Origin: Clostridia bacterium
GTDB lineage: Bacteria; Bacillota; Clostridia; Oscillospirales; QAKW01
Direction: 5' to 3'
NCBI GenBank assembly: GCA_017442025.1
Contig: JAFSBD010000309.1
Location: forward strand, 1 to 6,690
Length of the DNA: 6,690 nucleotides
The position numbers were made by a program, and so were the translations under genes. The notes below the pieces were generated by a model. That model made no database searches, was not told the origin of the DNA, and saw only the letters and a list, made by a program, of their open reading frames with translations. Of the stretch, positions 5,059 through 6,690 are shown in pieces. Position 1 is the stretch's first letter. Every line of letters begins with the position of its first letter.

Positions 5059-6667
5059 GCAAGAGATCAAATTGGAATATAAGCGCAATAAAAGCGCCCT
5101 GAAGCTGGATTATAAAGCCGAAAAGACCCGCTTGCGCTATGCCCATCGGATGCGCAAGGAAGAGCTTCAATATAAATATAAGACCGCGCCCAAGGATCTG
5201 AAAAAAGAGGCCCAAAAGGCCCTAAAGCGGGAAAAGCGGGAATATAAAAAGGAAGCCTATCTCCAAAAATCCATCTATCTGGAAAAGAAATATCGGCTCA
5301 AAAAGAAAAAGCGGGAGGCGTTGGGCAGTGTTGTCCGTATTGTTGCGGAATATGCGCCCGAATCTTTGGTGGGCGGGCTGACCCTCAATTATATGCTGAT
5401 CTTTTTGCTCTTTGCGCTATTGCAGGGGGCGTTTGTTGGGTTTGCGACGGGCTATACCATCGAAAACCGCGCCACCGATACCCTCCAGACCGTTGCGGGC
5501 TCGCTGGAGGCGGGCGGCTTAGATCGGGAGATCGCCGCGCGGCTGGCGGAGGAAAACGCCATGCAGATCGCCCTCTATCGGGAGGATGGGGCGTTGGTCT
5601 ATACCTTCGGGCGAAGCGACCTTGCGGGCAAGCTTCCCTATAACACTCGCTTCGATGAGCCCTTCGCCCATCACTATCAGACCGAGCAACTGCGCATCTA
5701 TTCTAAAAAGGTGCAGGCGGAGGATGGGGTCTGCCATCTCAATCTGGCCAAGAGTATGCGCCAGGAAAATGCCATGCTCTCCATCGTGATCAACCTGATC
5801 CTGCTTTCCATCGGATTGGTTTTGGTGGTCAGTTATATCGTTGGCTACCGCACCACCCGCAAGCTGTTGCGCCCCATCGGCGTTTTGGGGCGGGCGATGG
5901 AAAAAATGTCGGCCGCCCGCCTTTCCGATCGGCTGGAGACCGCCGATATCCGCACCGAGCTGGTGGAGGTGGTGGATTCTTATAATCGCATGTTGGATAA
6001 GATCGAGGATGCCTATGAGCGGCAAAAGCAGTTTGTTTCGGATGCATCCCACGAACTGCGCACCCCCTTGGCGGTGATCCATGGCTATGCGGATATCCTC
6101 TCCCGCTGGGGCGGGGAGGAGCCGGAGGTGCGGCAGGAGGCCATCGAGGCGATTCTGGCCCAATCCGAAAATATGCAGACCCTCTTGGAGCGGCTGCTTT
6201 ATATCGCCCGCAGCGAAAACGGCAAGATCCAAACCAAGCCCGAGCAGACCGATCTGCAGACGCTCTGCAAAGAGATGGTGCAGGATTTCAAGATGATGTA
6301 TCCAAGCCGAACTTTTGCATTGGAGGGGGCGGGGGTTGCCTTTTGCGATCCCGGGCTGATGCGCCAACTGCTCACCATTCTTTTGGATAACGCGGTGAAG
6401 TTTACTAAGGAGGACGGCATCATTACCCTCTCCTTGGGTTCTGCCGAAGGCAAAACCACCCTGACCGTGGCGGATAACGGCATCGGAATGCCCGCAGAGG
6501 TGGCGGAGCGGGTCTTTGAGCGGTTTTATAAAGGGGATAGCTCCCATAACGAAAAGGGCTACGGCCTGGGGCTTTCCATCGCCAAGCTTATTGCCGAAAG
6601 CCAGGGCGGCACCATCGCGGTGCAATCCACCGAAGGGCAAGGCTCTGCTTTTACTATAACAATTTGA
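5051..6667 (+). CDS. HAMP-containing sensor histidine kinase with a basic repeat N-terminus
   Basis: A 538-residue membrane sensor kinase, partner of the preceding regulator. Residues 1-91 are an unusual lysine/arginine-rich region with 11-residue periodicity, expected in the cytoplasm. TM1 is about 112-134, followed by an extracytoplasmic sensor region of about 105 residues (135-242) and TM2 at about 243-264. A HAMP linker (about 265-320) leads to HisKA with phospho-acceptor His334 in SDASHELRTPL. The ATPase domain has the N box with Asn447 (LLDNAVKFT), the G1 box DNGIGM (475-480), an F box ERVFERFYKGD and the G2 box GYGLGLS (503-509), so all catalytic boxes look intact. The ATG at 5051 overlaps the regulator stop (ATGAATAA) and has GGTGA 5 bases upstream. 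A TTG at 5039 would add four residues but lacks a better ribosome site. The signal sensed is unknown; no sensor-domain family was recognised. Confidence 0.95.
   Translation: MNKQEIKLEYKRNKSALKLDYKAEKTRLRYAHRMRKEELQYKYKTAPKDLKKEAQKALKREKREYKKEAYLQKSIYLEKKYRLKKKKREALGSVVRIVAEYAPESLVGGLTLNYMLIFLLFALLQGAFVGFATGYTIENRATDTLQTVAGSLEAGGLDREIAARLAEENAMQIALYREDGALVYTFGRSDLAGKLPYNTRFDEPFAHHYQTEQLRIYSKKVQAEDGVCHLNLAKSMRQENAMLSIVINLILLSIGLVLVVSYIVGYRTTRKLLRPIGVLGRAMEKMSAARLSDRLETADIRTELVEVVDSYNRMLDKIEDAYERQKQFVSDASHELRTPLAVIHGYADILSRWGGEEPEVRQEAIEAILAQSENMQTLLERLLYIARSENGKIQTKPEQTDLQTLCKEMVQDFKMMYPSRTFALEGAGVAFCDPGLMRQLLTILLDNAVKFTKEDGIITLSLGSAEGKTTLTVADNGIGMPAEVAERVFERFYKGDSSHNEKGYGLGLSIAKLIAESQGGTIAVQSTEGQGSAFTITI
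5069..5299 (+). repeat. Seven degenerate 11-residue (33-bp) repeats encoding the kinase N-terminus
   Basis: Residues 7-83 of the kinase divide without gaps into seven 11-residue units: KLEYKRNKSAL, KLDYKAEKTRL, RYAHRMRKEEL, QYKYKTAPKDL, KKEAQKALKRE, KREYKKEAYLQ and KSIYLEKKYRL. Lys/Arg is favoured at unit position 1, Tyr at 4 and Leu at 11. The first two units are the most alike; the later ones are more diverged, and the DNA is not identical between units. By eye, residues 1-91 hold about 34 Lys/Arg against 13 Asp/Glu, nine Tyr and no Gly, which favours a long helix (only Pro47 interrupts). Confidence 0.65.
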
Positions 6668-6690
6668 ATAAACCCCTGCGATAAGATATA

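Noticed and set aside
5519..6640. 373-codon open frame on the minus strand opposite the histidine kinase
   Set aside because: The plus strand carries all kinase boxes intact in this stretch, and the antisense product matches no family I recognise.
1..6690. CRISPR arrays, tRNA genes, insertion sequences, phage genes
   Set aside because: No regularly spaced direct repeats, cloverleaf-forming segments, transposase or phage motifs were seen on either strand.

Overview
The window looks like chromosomal DNA from a low-GC-lineage Gram-positive bacterium, most likely a gut-type member of the Clostridia. This is inferred from strong AGGAG-type ribosome binding sites, AT-rich intergenic DNA with sigma-A-like promoters (often with an extended TGn -10), U-tailed hairpin terminators, and the families present (GapA, DUF554, DUF1292, TcdA, GH28, OmpR-type two-component system). 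The species cannot be named from this sequence.

Layout. Positions 1-480 (minus strand) hold the first 160 codons of glyceraldehyde-3-phosphate dehydrogenase, which runs off the left edge. A 183-bp divergent intergenic region follows, with two gap promoters pointing left (one overlapped by a palindrome) and one promoter pointing right. Everything after that is on the plus strand: a DUF554 membrane protein (664-1356); a small acidic DUF1292 protein (about 1405-1701); a 6S RNA (about 1711-1914) beginning about ten bases after the DUF1292 stop; a nested inverted-repeat structure (1908-2010); the tRNA-modification enzyme TcdA (2031-2753) with a terminator; a GH28-like beta-helix protein (2885-4273) with its own promoter and a strong terminator; and an OmpR-type response regulator (4378-5058) whose reading frame overlaps that of its sensor histidine kinase (5051-6667).

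Functionally this is mostly a housekeeping neighbourhood of independent transcription units: glycolysis, 6S control of RNA polymerase, and t6A to ct6A tRNA modification. Two accessory-type units follow, a sugar-polymer or oligosaccharide enzyme and a two-component system. A terminator and a fresh promoter separate those two, so nothing in the sequence shows that the kinase controls the GH28 gene.

I found no wholly new multi-gene system. The most unusual items are the kinase's lysine/arginine-rich N-terminus, built of 11-residue repeats ahead of its first membrane segment, and the 103-bp nested hairpin between the 6S RNA and tcdA.
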